Shown: positions 16,994 through 24,285 of the stretch, in pieces
Layout: every line of letters starts with the position of its first letter
How positions within the stretch are numbered: position 1 is the stretch's first letter
Origin: Chloroflexota bacterium
GTDB taxonomy: Bacteria; Chloroflexota; Chloroflexia; JAMDCE01
Length of the DNA: 33,496 bases
Direction of reading: 5' to 3'
Assembly (NCBI GenBank): GCA_023489135.1
Contig: JAMDCE010000681.1
Coordinates: 3,401-36,896, forward strand
Made by a program: the position numbers and the translations under genes
Notes under the pieces: generated by a model
Seen by the model: the letters and a program-made list of their open reading frames with translations, nothing else
Databases searched by the model: none
What the model was told of the DNA's origin: nothing

Positions 16994-18157
16994 ATGAAAA
17001 AGAGAATTGTCGCCGCCCTGTTTGTTCTCGGTCTATTGGTCTTCACCTCTTCACAAGCCTTGGCCGCCGAACTGCGCAACGGAAATAACGTTACGGTGGG
17101 TCCCGAAGAGGTAATCAACGACGATTTGTATGTCACTGGAGGAACAGTAAACGTGGCCGGCACTGTCAATGGAGACCTATTTGTTGGCGGTGGCTCAGTG
17201 ATGGTCACTGGAGTCATCAGTGGGAGTGTGTCCGCCGCAGGCGGACAGGTGCGAATTGCCGGCCCGGTTGGAGGCAGCATCCGCGCCGCCGGCGGAAACG
17301 TGACCATTGAGAGCCGGGTGGCGAAGGACGTTGTGATCGCTGGTGGCATTCTAGACATCTCCGCAGGGAGTACAATTGGTCGAGACCTAATTCTGGCCGG
17401 TGGAACGGCTCACGTGGCCGGAGCGGTTGAGGGCCGGCTGCGGGGCTCCTTGGGCCAGTTGACCATTTCTGGAGCGGTGGGAAAGGATGTCGACGTTCAA
17501 GTCAATAACCTCACTCTTGAACCCTCGGCGCGCATTGGCGGTAATCTTCACTATGAAAGCGAAAACCAGGCCGATATTCGACCAGGCGCGACCATCGGCG
17601 GCGTAACCGCTCGCACCGAGCCTCCTGAGCGTCGCGTTCCCTCCCTGGCCGAGCGGGTCTGGCTGCTATTCGTTAGTGGTCTCAAAGGGCTTGTGTCACC
17701 TCTGATCCTGGGCGCTCTTCTGCTCTTGTTATTCCCTCGTACCGCGACGGGAGTAGCCCGCACAATTGGCCAGTCTCCCCTTCGGACCTTTGGGTGGGGA
17801 TTGCTCACCTTCATTGCGGCCCCGCTACTGGGATTGGCCGTTCTAATCGCCGGCTTCTTACTTGGCGGAGCGGCTATCGGCCTTGTCATTTTCGGCATTT
17901 ACGCGATCCTTCTCGTTTTCGCCAGCGTCTTCGTGGGTCTATTCATCGGAGAGAGAGTCTTGGGTCTCTGGAGACGGGACCTTGGAGGCTTCTTCTACTG
18001 GGCACTGCTGCTCGGTCTGGTCATCCTGGCGATTCTTTCCGCCGTGCCGATATTGAATATCGTTGTCGCGATAGTCACCATTCTCTTCGGAATCGGGGCC
18101 GTGGTCCTCGCTGCGATCAGGAGATACAGGACAGCTAGAGCCGAAGGAACGATCTAA
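16994..18157 (+). CDS. Exported polymer-forming (bactofilin-like) membrane protein
   Basis: A 387-residue protein. Residues 1 to about 24 form a signal peptide (basic MKKR start, hydrophobic core, cleavage near ALAAE). About 30-195 is a repetitive right-handed beta-helix with short repeats of the type GGTVNVAG, GGSVMVTG, GGQVRIAG, GGNVTIES, as in the bactofilin/polymer-forming domain. About 215-385 holds at least four transmembrane segments. Because the beta-helix follows a signal peptide it should face outside, unlike cytoskeletal bactofilins. Many bacteria encode such proteins without known function. The frame opens at 16967, but the ATG at 16994 has AGGAGG about 8 nt upstream and starts directly with the signal peptide. 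A possible role in surface assembly is only inference. Confidence 0.85.
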   Translation: MKKRIVAALFVLGLLVFTSSQALAAELRNGNNVTVGPEEVINDDLYVTGGTVNVAGTVNGDLFVGGGSVMVTGVISGSVSAAGGQVRIAGPVGGSIRAAGGNVTIESRVAKDVVIAGGILDISAGSTIGRDLILAGGTAHVAGAVEGRLRGSLGQLTISGAVGKDVDVQVNNLTLEPSARIGGNLHYESENQADIRPGATIGGVTARTEPPERRVPSLAERVWLLFVSGLKGLVSPLILGALLLLLFPRTATGVARTIGQSPLRTFGWGLLTFIAAPLLGLAVLIAGFLLGGAAIGLVIFGIYAILLVFASVFVGLFIGERVLGLWRRDLGGFFYWALLLGLVILAILSAVPILNIVVAIVTILFGIGAVVLAAIRRYRTARAEGTI

Positions 18158-18209
18158 GCCACCGCTGGCTAGAGTCAGTTACGAACAAACAGCGACATGG
18201 AGGTGTGTG

Positions 18210-18494
18210 GTGAAGAAACTGCTGAAGAAGCTAAGGAAGCTCGTCGTGGTGACGCTGATTGTGCTGCTCGTTGGGGCCGTAATACGAGAACTCTCGAAAC
18301 CGCCCGAGCAGAGAACGTGGCACGGTCTCATTCTCGGGGTCCCTTACGACTTTCGACCTCCTACGTTGGAGCGGGTTAAGGAGGTTTATTGGAACCCCAA
18401 CGACAAACGGCTATTCCCCGGCCGGGTGTTTGGCCTTGGCTGGGGTATCAACTTCGCCGCCCTCTATGAGAAGGTCGCCCGTTCCGGCCAATAA
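18210..18494 (+). CDS. DUF5808-domain protein
   Basis: A 94-residue protein with a basic N-terminus, one membrane helix (about 10-25) and a C-terminal DUF5808-like domain: WHGLILGVPYDFRPPT, then VYWNPNDKRLFPGRVFGLGWGINF, the hallmark of that family. The domain is often found beside or fused to membrane proteins; its function is unknown. GTG codons at 18207 and 18210 are both possible; the second has better spacing from GGAGG (18199-18203). It lies about 50 bp downstream of the bactofilin-like gene and is probably in the same transcript, which ends at the hairpin around 18544-18584. Confidence 0.8.
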   Translation: MKKLLKKLRKLVVVTLIVLLVGAVIRELSKPPEQRTWHGLILGVPYDFRPPTLERVKEVYWNPNDKRLFPGRVFGLGWGINFAALYEKVARSGQ

Positions 18495-18543
18495 CGGGCC
18501 GTTCGGTGGAGACAGGATACCCGGCCTTCGCCTTCAGTGAAGA

Positions 18544-18584
18544 AAGGGGAGGGGCCCCTCCGCGAGGGGGGTTCCTCCCCTTCT
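18544..18584 (+). terminator. GC-rich hairpin after the DUF5808 gene
   Basis: An outer 9-bp stem (18544-18552 with 18574-18582) encloses an inner 6-bp stem (18555-18560 with 18564-18569). It is followed by a short CTTT, so termination efficiency is uncertain. Confidence 0.5.
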
Positions 18585-18847
18585 TTGCGCACCGGTGCGG
18601 ACCGTGGCCTGCAGCCCCTTGCGGCCGCCTATAAAAGTTGCAGCAGCCTTGGGTCAAGTCAAATCAGGCCGGAGCGCCTTGGCCACTGGCACATTACTTG
18701 CTAAGCTTGTTGGCCGGTGACCAGGTACCTTGCCATTGACCTCTGAAACACTATCCTTCTCTCTCCAGCACTCCCTCACCGAGGCGAGGTTTGCCCTAGA
18801 GTAGGCTTTGAGCCAGTTGCGCCTCTACCTCAAACAGGAGGCAGACG
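18585..18847. other. Intergenic region before the copper locus
   Basis: No convincing gene. A weak promoter-like pair TTGCCA (18730-18735), 16-bp spacer, TATCCT (18752-18757) could drive the downstream 25-codon ORF and lipoprotein. No copy of the csoR-type GC-rich palindrome was found here. Confidence 0.3.
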
Positions 18848-18925
18848 ATGTCGCAAGCACGGATGGCCTGCGCACTGAAGGAGAGGTTATCTCGACAGTC
18901 GAACAAGTCGCTTAGAAGGAGTTAG
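18848..18925 (+). CDS. 25-codon ORF just upstream of the lipoprotein gene
   Basis: ATG at 18848 is preceded by AGGAGG at normal spacing and opens a 25-codon frame with a basic product (MSQARMACAL, later KSLRRS). It ends at 18925, five bases before the lipoprotein ATG, and its end contains the lipoprotein's ribosome site. It may be a leader peptide that couples translation, or chance. There is no Met or Cys cluster that would suggest a metal-sensing leader. Confidence 0.35.
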   Translation: MSQARMACALKERLSRQSNKSLRRS

Positions 18926-18930
18926 GAAAG

Positions 18931-19755
18931 ATGAGAAAGGTTTCATCTGCGATGGCCGCGACCATCGCCATCGGTCTGTTGCTTTCGGCCTGCGGTGGGA
19001 CACCACCGACGCCAAGTCCCACCTCAACGGTCTCCCAGCCATGTCTTGAGACTCCCACAGCGGGGATCACCACGATTGCCACGACAGCTCCTACTACTGC
19101 TGAACTTCCAACCTCCGTGTCTGGCCCGATCGGAACACCTGGAGTGTCCCAGGGTGGCACCGGGATGACCGGCGACGTGCAGCAGCTTCAACAGAAGATG
19201 CTCACTCTGCAACGCAACATCCAGGAACTGGCGCGAAGTGTTCCCCAGATGAATTCAATGCAGTCGACGCAGATGGCCGAACAGCTAGCCACTATGACCG
19301 GTCAGATGGGCCAATTTATGGCCCAGATGCAACCAGCCATGGAGATGATGAGCCCGGGAGGGCGAGACACCATGGCACCGACGATGAGTCAAATGCAGCG
19401 CACGATGATGGGAATGATGCAGGTGATAGGCCAGGGTACGCCCGGCCCCACAGTCGAGCCGGGAGCGCCGGGAGCCATGGGTGGAATGGGACGTCAAATG
19501 CAGGGGATGCACCAGCAGATGATCTCGCAAGCGTCACAGATGAGTCAACCTCAGATGCAACAGATGATGGGTCAGATGGGTAACCTAATGGGTCAAACGA
19601 ACCAAATGATGGCCCAGATGGGACCGGCTATGGGCCAAATGAGCCCACAAGAAACCCAGGCCTTGCTGCAGACGATGCAGCAAATGCAGGCCACCATGCA
19701 GTCAATGATGGAGATTGCTGGGCTAGGGCTGCCCAGCCCCGCCGCAACGCCCTAG
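18931..19755 (+). CDS. Methionine/glutamine-rich lipoprotein
   Basis: A 274-residue lipoprotein. The signal peptide ends with lipobox LLSAC (Cys about residue 21). A Thr/Pro/Ser-rich linker runs to about residue 75. From about 80 on the protein is strongly enriched in Met and Gln, with recurrent MxxM, MM and QMxQM patterns such as MMGMMQ, QQMMGQMG and NQMMAQM. I count 42 Met in 274 residues (about 15%) and very few charged residues. Met-rich extracytoplasmic stretches bind Cu(I) in several copper proteins (CopK/PcoE/CueO-type Met motifs). Given that csoR, copA and copZ follow on the same strand, copper scavenging outside the membrane is an attractive inference, but low-complexity composition alone is weak proof. 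I recognise no named family. A possible Asp/Met-rich amphipathic helix role is the alternative. Confidence 0.8.
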   Translation: MRKVSSAMAATIAIGLLLSACGGTPPTPSPTSTVSQPCLETPTAGITTIATTAPTTAELPTSVSGPIGTPGVSQGGTGMTGDVQQLQQKMLTLQRNIQELARSVPQMNSMQSTQMAEQLATMTGQMGQFMAQMQPAMEMMSPGGRDTMAPTMSQMQRTMMGMMQVIGQGTPGPTVEPGAPGAMGGMGRQMQGMHQQMISQASQMSQPQMQQMMGQMGNLMGQTNQMMAQMGPAMGQMSPQETQALLQTMQQMQATMQSMMEIAGLGLPSPAATP

Positions 19756-19788
19756 AAGCCGGATCTTCCCTTAGAGTACGTCTGCCCC

Positions 19789-19810
19789 GGGGCGACCGGC
19801 TGGTCGCCCC
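19789..19810. repeat. Dispersed palindromic repeat GGGGCGACC, copy 1
   Basis: Arms GGGGCGACC (19789-19797) and GGTCGCCCC (19802-19810) with a 4-nt loop, 34 bp past the lipoprotein stop. The same sequence recurs at 23062-23185, so this is a dispersed palindromic element; it could also terminate the lipoprotein transcript. Confidence 0.65.
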
Positions 19811-19883
19811 TGTCCGTCGCCAGCCGTCTCCTGGAAAGATCGTTCAACCCCGGCAACTGACTGAACATTTTCCCCAAAAAGTA

Positions 19884-19912
19884 TTGACAAGAACTCGAGT
19901 TGACAATATAAT
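19884..19912 (+). promoter_or_regulatory. Consensus promoter of csoR-copA-copZ
   Basis: TTGACA (19884-19889), 17-bp spacer, TATAAT (19907-19912): a perfect consensus sigma-70 promoter. Transcription start is expected near 19919, directly before the GC-rich operator. Such an intrinsically strong promoter fits tight repression. Confidence 0.85.
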
Positions 19913-19923
19913 ATATGAAATAA

Positions 19924-19943
19924 CCCACCCCACCTGGGGTGGG
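19924..19943. promoter_or_regulatory. Candidate CsoR operator
   Basis: CCCACCCCA - CC - TGGGGTGGG is a perfect 9-bp inverted repeat with a 2-nt centre, placed just after the predicted transcription start of csoR. G/C-tract pseudo-palindromes are the known CsoR targets, and this one resembles, from memory, the mycobacterial csoR operator. Confidence 0.8.
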
Positions 19944-19960
19944 ATAGCGGGGAACAAGAG

Positions 19961-20344
19961 ATGTTACCAGAACTAAAGAAGGACACCCTTCTGAGGCTCA
20001 ACGTGATTCGAGGCCACCTCCAGGGTATTCAGCAAATGGTCGAACAGGACGTATACTGCGTCGACGTCATGAAGCAAGTTGCGGCCGTGCAGGCATCCCT
20101 GGAAAAGGTCAACCGGATTGTCCTCCGCAACCACTTGCTGACCTGCGTCTCAGAAGCCGCGCGCTCCGGAGATATGGAGAAAATGGTGGACGAGTTACTG
20201 GGTAGCCTTAAGTACAATAAGTCCTTGACCGACGGCCGGCTCTGGGCTCAGGAGGATCTCGTCTCTCTGACTAACGAGGGAGTAGTAGGTTCCCCTGGAG
20301 ACGCCTGCTGCTCCTCCAGCAATGATCTCGCGAAAGCGCCTTAA
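19961..20344 (+). CDS. csoR: Copper-sensing transcriptional repressor CsoR
   Basis: All-helical CsoR/RcnR-family (DUF156) repressor of 127 residues that releases DNA on binding Cu(I). The family core is visible: RLNVIRGHLQGIQQMVE, then VYCVDVMKQVAAVQASL and RNHLLTC. The expected Cu ligands are present with canonical spacing: C33, H58 and C62 (C-x24-H-x3-C), which separates CsoR from RcnR/FrmR-type sensors. A longer than usual tail ends in a CC pair (GDACCSSS) of unknown use. The gene follows a perfect consensus promoter with a GC-rich operator at the start site, and precedes copA by about 55 bp, so autoregulated copper control of the operon is expected. Confidence 0.93.
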   Translation: MLPELKKDTLLRLNVIRGHLQGIQQMVEQDVYCVDVMKQVAAVQASLEKVNRIVLRNHLLTCVSEAARSGDMEKMVDELLGSLKYNKSLTDGRLWAQEDLVSLTNEGVVGSPGDACCSSSNDLAKAP

Positions 20345-20398
20345 GGAAATCATTGTGAGGCAAGTGGACCCTGGACACTGAGTCTCACGAAGAGGTGA

Positions 20399-22957
20399 AT
20401 GCCGATGGGAACCGCAGCCACAGATGAGAAAACCGCAAGAGCCACGCTGCCCATCAAGGGAATGTCCTGCGCCTCCTGCGTGGCCAGGATTGAGAAGACT
20501 CTGAATAAGGTCGACGGAGTGGTGGTCGCCAGGGTCAATCTTGCCACTGAAAAAGCGACGGTCGATTACGAGCCTGAGAAGGTATCAGTTCAGGAGCTGA
20601 TCAAAGCGGTCCAGGGTGCTGGCTACGACGTGGTTGAGGATAAGACTAAGGCCAGCGGAGGCCCTTCCAAAACCTCTTTCGGCCTGACCGGTATGACCTG
20701 CGCCTCCTGCGCCGCCAGGATCGAACGAGCGCTGCGAAAAGTGGACGGCGTGACGGTGGCTAATGTCAATTTCGCCGCCGAGAAAGCCTCCGTCGAATTC
20801 GACTCCAGCAAAGTGTCTATGGCAACGCTCCGCCGGGCCGTGGAAGATGCTGGCTACGGTGTCGTGGAGACGCCAACACCAGCGGCCGCCGAGGCCGTTC
20901 GCATCAGGCCTGTCGACGTCGAGGAGTTGCATCGCCGAGAAATCCAGACTCTTAGAAACAAGACTATCTTCGCGCTGGCGCTGGGAGTCATTATCTTCCT
21001 CGGGAGTTTTCCAGAGTGGTTTCCATGGGTGCCAAGTTTCCTGAATAATCGCTACCTTCTGTGGGCCCTGGCGAGCCCTGTTCAGTTTTGGGCTGGTTGG
21101 CAGTTCTACAAAGGCGCGTGGGCCTCTTTGAAGCACGCCAGCGCCAATATGAACACGCTGATCGCCGTCGGGACGTCGGCCGCTTATTTCTATAGCGTCG
21201 CCGCTATACTCCTTCCGGGAGCTTTCTCAGCCGCCGGGCGTATGTCCGATATCTACTTCGACACGGCGGCCATCATCATCGGCCTCATCCTGCTCGGTCG
21301 CTTCCTCGAAGCCCGGGCCAAAGGGCAAACGTCAGCGGCCATCAAGAACCTGATCGGAATGCAAGCCAAAACAGCGCGAGTGATCCGGAACGAGTCCGAA
21401 GTGGATATTCCCGTGGAGGAAGTACTGATCGGCGACGTGATCGTCGTCCGGCCCGGGGAGAAGATCCCGGTGGATGGGGTGATTAGAGAAGGCCGCTCGG
21501 CGGTGGACGAGTCCATGATAACCGGCGAAAGCATTCCTGTGGAGAAAGACCCTGGAGACGAAGTCATCGGAGCGACCATCAACAAGACCGGAAGCTTCCG
21601 CTTTGAAGCGACCAAAGTAGGCAAAGACACCGTTCTCGCCCAAATCATCAGGTTGGTGGAAGAGGCCCAAGGCTCTAAAGCTCCCATCCAGCGCCTGGCC
21701 GACGTTATCTCGGGTTATTTTGTCCCGGGCGTAATCGCAATCGCCACTGTCACCTTCCTAGTTTGGTACTTCCTGGGTCCCGCACCGGCCTTCACGTTTG
21801 CCTTGCTCAACTTTGTAGCCGTGATGATAATCGCCTGCCCCTGCGCCCTGGGGCTGGCCACGCCAACGGCCATTATGGTAGGCACCGGCAAAGGCGCCGA
21901 GAATGGGGTGCTGATTCGCAGTGCCGAAGCGTTGGAAACGGCGCATAGAATCTCGGCCATCGTTCTCGACAAGACCGGCACATTGACCATCGGGCAGCCC
22001 AAAGTCACAGACGTGGTTTTGGTCCAGGAGATGGACGAGAACCGGCTGCTTAGCCTGGCCGCGGCGGCAGAGCGAGACTCAGAACACCCCCTCGGCCAGG
22101 CCATCGTCGATCGCGCCAAAGAAAAGGGTTTCGCTATGCTGGAGGTTACAGACTTCAGAGCCATTCCTGGTCACGGTATTGAAGCTAGGGTTGATGGCCT
22201 GCTACTGGCTCTCGGCAATCTAAGGCTTATTAAAGACCTTGGCCTTGAGCTGAATGGCCTGGAGGAGACGGCCGCGAAGCTCTCCAGCGAGGGCAAAACC
22301 TCGATGTTCGTGGCAATTGACGGACGGGTGGTCGGAATCATCGCCGTGGCTGACACTCTCAAGCCAAATTCCGCCGAGGCCGTACGGGAGCTCCACCGGT
22401 TGGGGCTCGAGGTCTATATGCTGACCGGTGATAATTCGCGCACCGCGGAAGCCATTGCCAAACAGGTGGGCATCGACATGGTTTTGGCCGAGGTTCTGCC
22501 GGAGCAGAAGGCCGACAAGGTCAAAGAATTACAGCAGCGGGACAAAGTCGTGGCGATGGTCGGCGACGGCATTAATGATGCCCCGGCCCTGGCCCAGGCC
22601 AACGTGGGAATTGCTATCGGCACTGGAACTGATGTCGCCATGGAAGCCTCCGACATTACTCTGATCAGCGGGGACCTCAAAGGCGTCGTTACGGCCATAT
22701 CTCTCAGCAAAAAGACGATGCAGATTATCAAGCAGAACCTCTTTTGGGCCTTCTTCTACAACACCATTCTCATACCGGTAGCCGCTGGTATCCTGTACCC
22801 CTTCTTTGGAGGAGGGGTTCCCGAAGCGCTCAGGCCGTTTCTGGGTGATTACGGCTTCTTGAATCCGATGCTGGCCGCGGCGGCCATGGCCACGAGCTCG
22901 GTCACTGTGGTGAGTAACTCGCTCAGACTACGGGGGTTCAAACCCGGAAGAGCCTAA
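20399..22957 (+). CDS. copA: Cu+-exporting P1B-type ATPase
   Basis: An 852-residue P-type ATPase that pumps Cu(I) out of the cytoplasm. Two N-terminal heavy-metal-associated domains carry GMSCASC (C24, C27) and GMTCASC (C101, C104). Eight transmembrane segments follow, with the actuator motif TGES, the intramembrane CPC (C480-P481-C482) in [10 protein letters not shown], phosphorylation site DKTGTLT (D524), the SEHPLG nucleotide-binding motif, [10 protein letters not shown], and the late-helix YN and MATSS motifs that mark the P1B-1 (Cu+) group. The ATG at 20399 lies just after GAAGAGGTG; a second ATG is two codons later. It follows csoR on the same strand and precedes a CopZ-like chaperone. 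Fully intact. Confidence 0.97.
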   Translation: MPMGTAATDEKTARATLPIKGMSCASCVARIEKTLNKVDGVVVARVNLATEKATVDYEPEKVSVQELIKAVQGAGYDVVEDKTKASGGPSKTSFGLTGMTCASCAARIERALRKVDGVTVANVNFAAEKASVEFDSSKVSMATLRRAVEDAGYGVVETPTPAAAEAVRIRPVDVEELHRREIQTLRNKTIFALALGVIIFLGSFPEWFPWVPSFLNNRYLLWALASPVQFWAGWQFYKGAWASLKHASANMNTLIAVGTSAAYFYSVAAILLPGAFSAAGRMSDIYFDTAAIIIGLILLGRFLEARAKGQTSAAIKNLIGMQAKTARVIRNESEVDIPVEEVLIGDVIVVRPGEKIPVDGVIREGRSAVDESMITGESIPVEKDPGDEVIGATINKTGSFRFEATKVGKDTVLAQIIRLVEEAQGSKAPIQRLADVISGYFVPGVIAIATVTFLVWYFLGPAPAFTFALLNFVAVMIIACPCALGLATPTAIMVGTGKGAENGVLIRSAEALETAHRISAIVLDKTGTLTIGQPKVTDVVLVQEMDENRLLSLAAAAERDSEHPLGQAIVDRAKEKGFAMLEVTDFRAIPGHGIEARVDGLLLALGNLRLIKDLGLELNGLEETAAKLSSEGKTSMFVAIDGRVVGIIAVADTLKPNSAEAVRELHRLGLEVYMLTGDNSRTAEAIAKQVGIDMVLAEVLPEQKADKVKELQQRDKVVAMVGDGINDAPALAQANVGIAIGTGTDVAMEASDITLISGDLKGVVTAISLSKKTMQIIKQNLFWAFFYNTILIPVAAGILYPFFGGGVPEALRPFLGDYGFLNPMLAAAAMATSSVTVVSNSLRLRGFKPGRA

Positions 22958-23061
22958 GCTTGTCTGGTTCTGGTCAGACCTTGATTGTAACCCTTAAGAA
23001 TTCCATCGGAAAGGCGCAGCGTGAAGGCCACCAGGACGGCCAAGGTGCGTTGATGTCAACA

Positions 23062-23185
23062 GTAGGGGCGACCGGCGGTCGCCCTTATGTTCAAACCAAC
23101 TGTGCCAGGTAGTTGCAAGGGATGAGCAAAGCGCTTACCGGACGCTGCCAAGGGCGCGCCCAGAGGCTACCCGGGTCGCCCCTAC
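23062..23185. repeat. 124-bp element with GTAGGGGCGACC inverted ends (MITE-like), copy 2
   Basis: Ends GTAGGGGCGACC (23062-23073) and GGTCGCCCCTAC (23174-23185) are perfect 12-bp inverted repeats. The left end also forms its own hairpin with CGGTCGCCC (23076-23084), matching copy 1 at 19789. The interior has no gene. It fits a small non-autonomous mobile or palindromic repeat element in the gap between copA and copZ; the remaining gap holds nothing I can name. Confidence 0.6.
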
Positions 23186-23345
23186 GGCATGTACGCCCGT
23201 TGATCGCCTTGCATAATCAAGGCTCAATAAGAACCAAACCTGTTCCAACCAGCTTGTGCAGCGTCTCATCAGGACATTTAGCATCGACCACAGCAGTCCC
23301 TCCCGCGGGTACTTTCAACATCGCAAGCGAAAAAAGGAGAAACAA

Positions 23346-23555
23346 GTGGAAAAGGTAACTCTGACGGCTCCCGACATCTCATGCCAGCATTGTGTCAACG
23401 CCATCAAGAAGGCGGTGGGCGCCCTCCCTGGCGTCTTCGAGGTCGAAGCCAGCGCCGACACCAAGAAAGTGAGCGTGGAATACGATCCACAGAAACTCAC
23501 CGTGGCCCAAATCGAGGAAGCGATGGCCGGCGAAGGCTATCCCGTGGCGAAATAG
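23346..23555 (+). CDS. copZ: CopZ-like copper chaperone (HMA domain)
   Basis: A single heavy-metal-associated domain of 69 residues with the babbab layout. The metal-binding motif is SCQHC (C13, C16) in loop 1, followed by KAVGALPGVFEVEAS and a VSVEYDP strand as in CopZ/Atx1 proteins. It should carry Cu(I) to CopA or CsoR in the cytoplasm. The frame opens at 23256, but the GTG at 23346 follows AAAGGAG and removes an unrelated basic extension. It is about 390 bp from copA, separated by the repeat element, so whether it is on the csoR transcript or has its own promoter is unclear. Confidence 0.88.
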   Translation: MEKVTLTAPDISCQHCVNAIKKAVGALPGVFEVEASADTKKVSVEYDPQKLTVAQIEEAMAGEGYPVAK

Positions 23556-23599
23556 GTCAGAGACACTCCTCAGCTCCCTTGCGGACGGTCGGCTTGAAT

Positions 23600-24000
23600 C
23601 ACCTTCGCTAGGAATCACTCGCCCACCGCTCTCAGGGACATGAAGCGAAGCGACGGAGCGTACCGTATGCCTGGCCGTGGAGCCAGCGGCTAGGTCTCCG
23701 CTTGGTGAGATTATGGTGGCCATTCCTCCAGGTATCGGACTGGGACTTCCAGCGGCTCTGTTGGCCGTACTGGCCAGCGGATCCAAGCCGTGCCTGTCAC
23801 AAGTATGTGCTCGCCGCCACCGTTACTTCCGTCTTTGGGCTCGATCTGGTGGTCTCTGGATAATAACCCCTCCTCCGGTGTCCCGACGGGCCTGCGAAGG
23901 CCACCTGACTGCGCACGACCTCATCCTTATAGCCTCTTCATCGCGGTGCCCTTCTGGCGAAGCTGCTGTCTTGTTCCTGGTTGGTCACACCATATGGTAA
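23600..24000 (+). pseudogene. Possible decayed membrane-protein gene
   Basis: Part of a 730-bp gap between copZ and the first kinase. Plus-strand frames give membrane-like fragments in different frames: about 23714-23800 reads MVAIPPGIGLGLPAALLAVL, and about 23801-23864 reads KYVLAATVTSVFGLDLVVSG and then a stop. These could be two frames of one inactivated gene, but I cannot name a family and the signal may be coincidental. No ribosome site or full frame was found. Confidence 0.2.
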
Positions 24001-24017
24001 CAGTTCACCTCCTCAGC

Positions 24018-24046
24018 TTGACACGTATAAGGCACTAAAATAGAAT
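24018..24046 (+). promoter_or_regulatory. Promoter of first hybrid kinase
   Basis: TTGACA (24018-24023), 17-bp spacer, TAGAAT (24041-24046). Transcription start is expected near 24053, leaving an untranslated leader of about 230 nt before the kinase ATG. The context AAATAGAATT is repeated at the second kinase promoter. Confidence 0.65.
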
Positions 24047-24285
24047 TCCTCCTGGCGGTTTTGCAGGGCTTCAGCGTCGACCCTCTTGCCGAGAAGTCTC
24101 TGGTGATTCCGAGCTCGCGACAAATAACTGAACCCTCACACCGGCGCCAAAGGCGCTGCTAGAGTCTATCGAATCTGCTAAGCCATTCGCAATAGTTTGC
24201 TTTTTCCCACCAAGGCGAGCGAAAGCGAAATAGATCAAGTGAAGGGGCGTAGCATTTCCTCCGAATCGTTCAAGGGAGATCCAAA

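Noticed and set aside
16576..17358. 260-codon minus-strand frame rich in Pro, Thr and Ser
   Set aside because: It lies antisense to the well-supported bactofilin-like gene and small membrane gene, has no family motif, and reads as a shadow of the other strand.
23113..23358. Plus-strand frame across the repeat element upstream of copZ
   Set aside because: It crosses the palindromic element and the copZ start in another frame, with no recognisable product.
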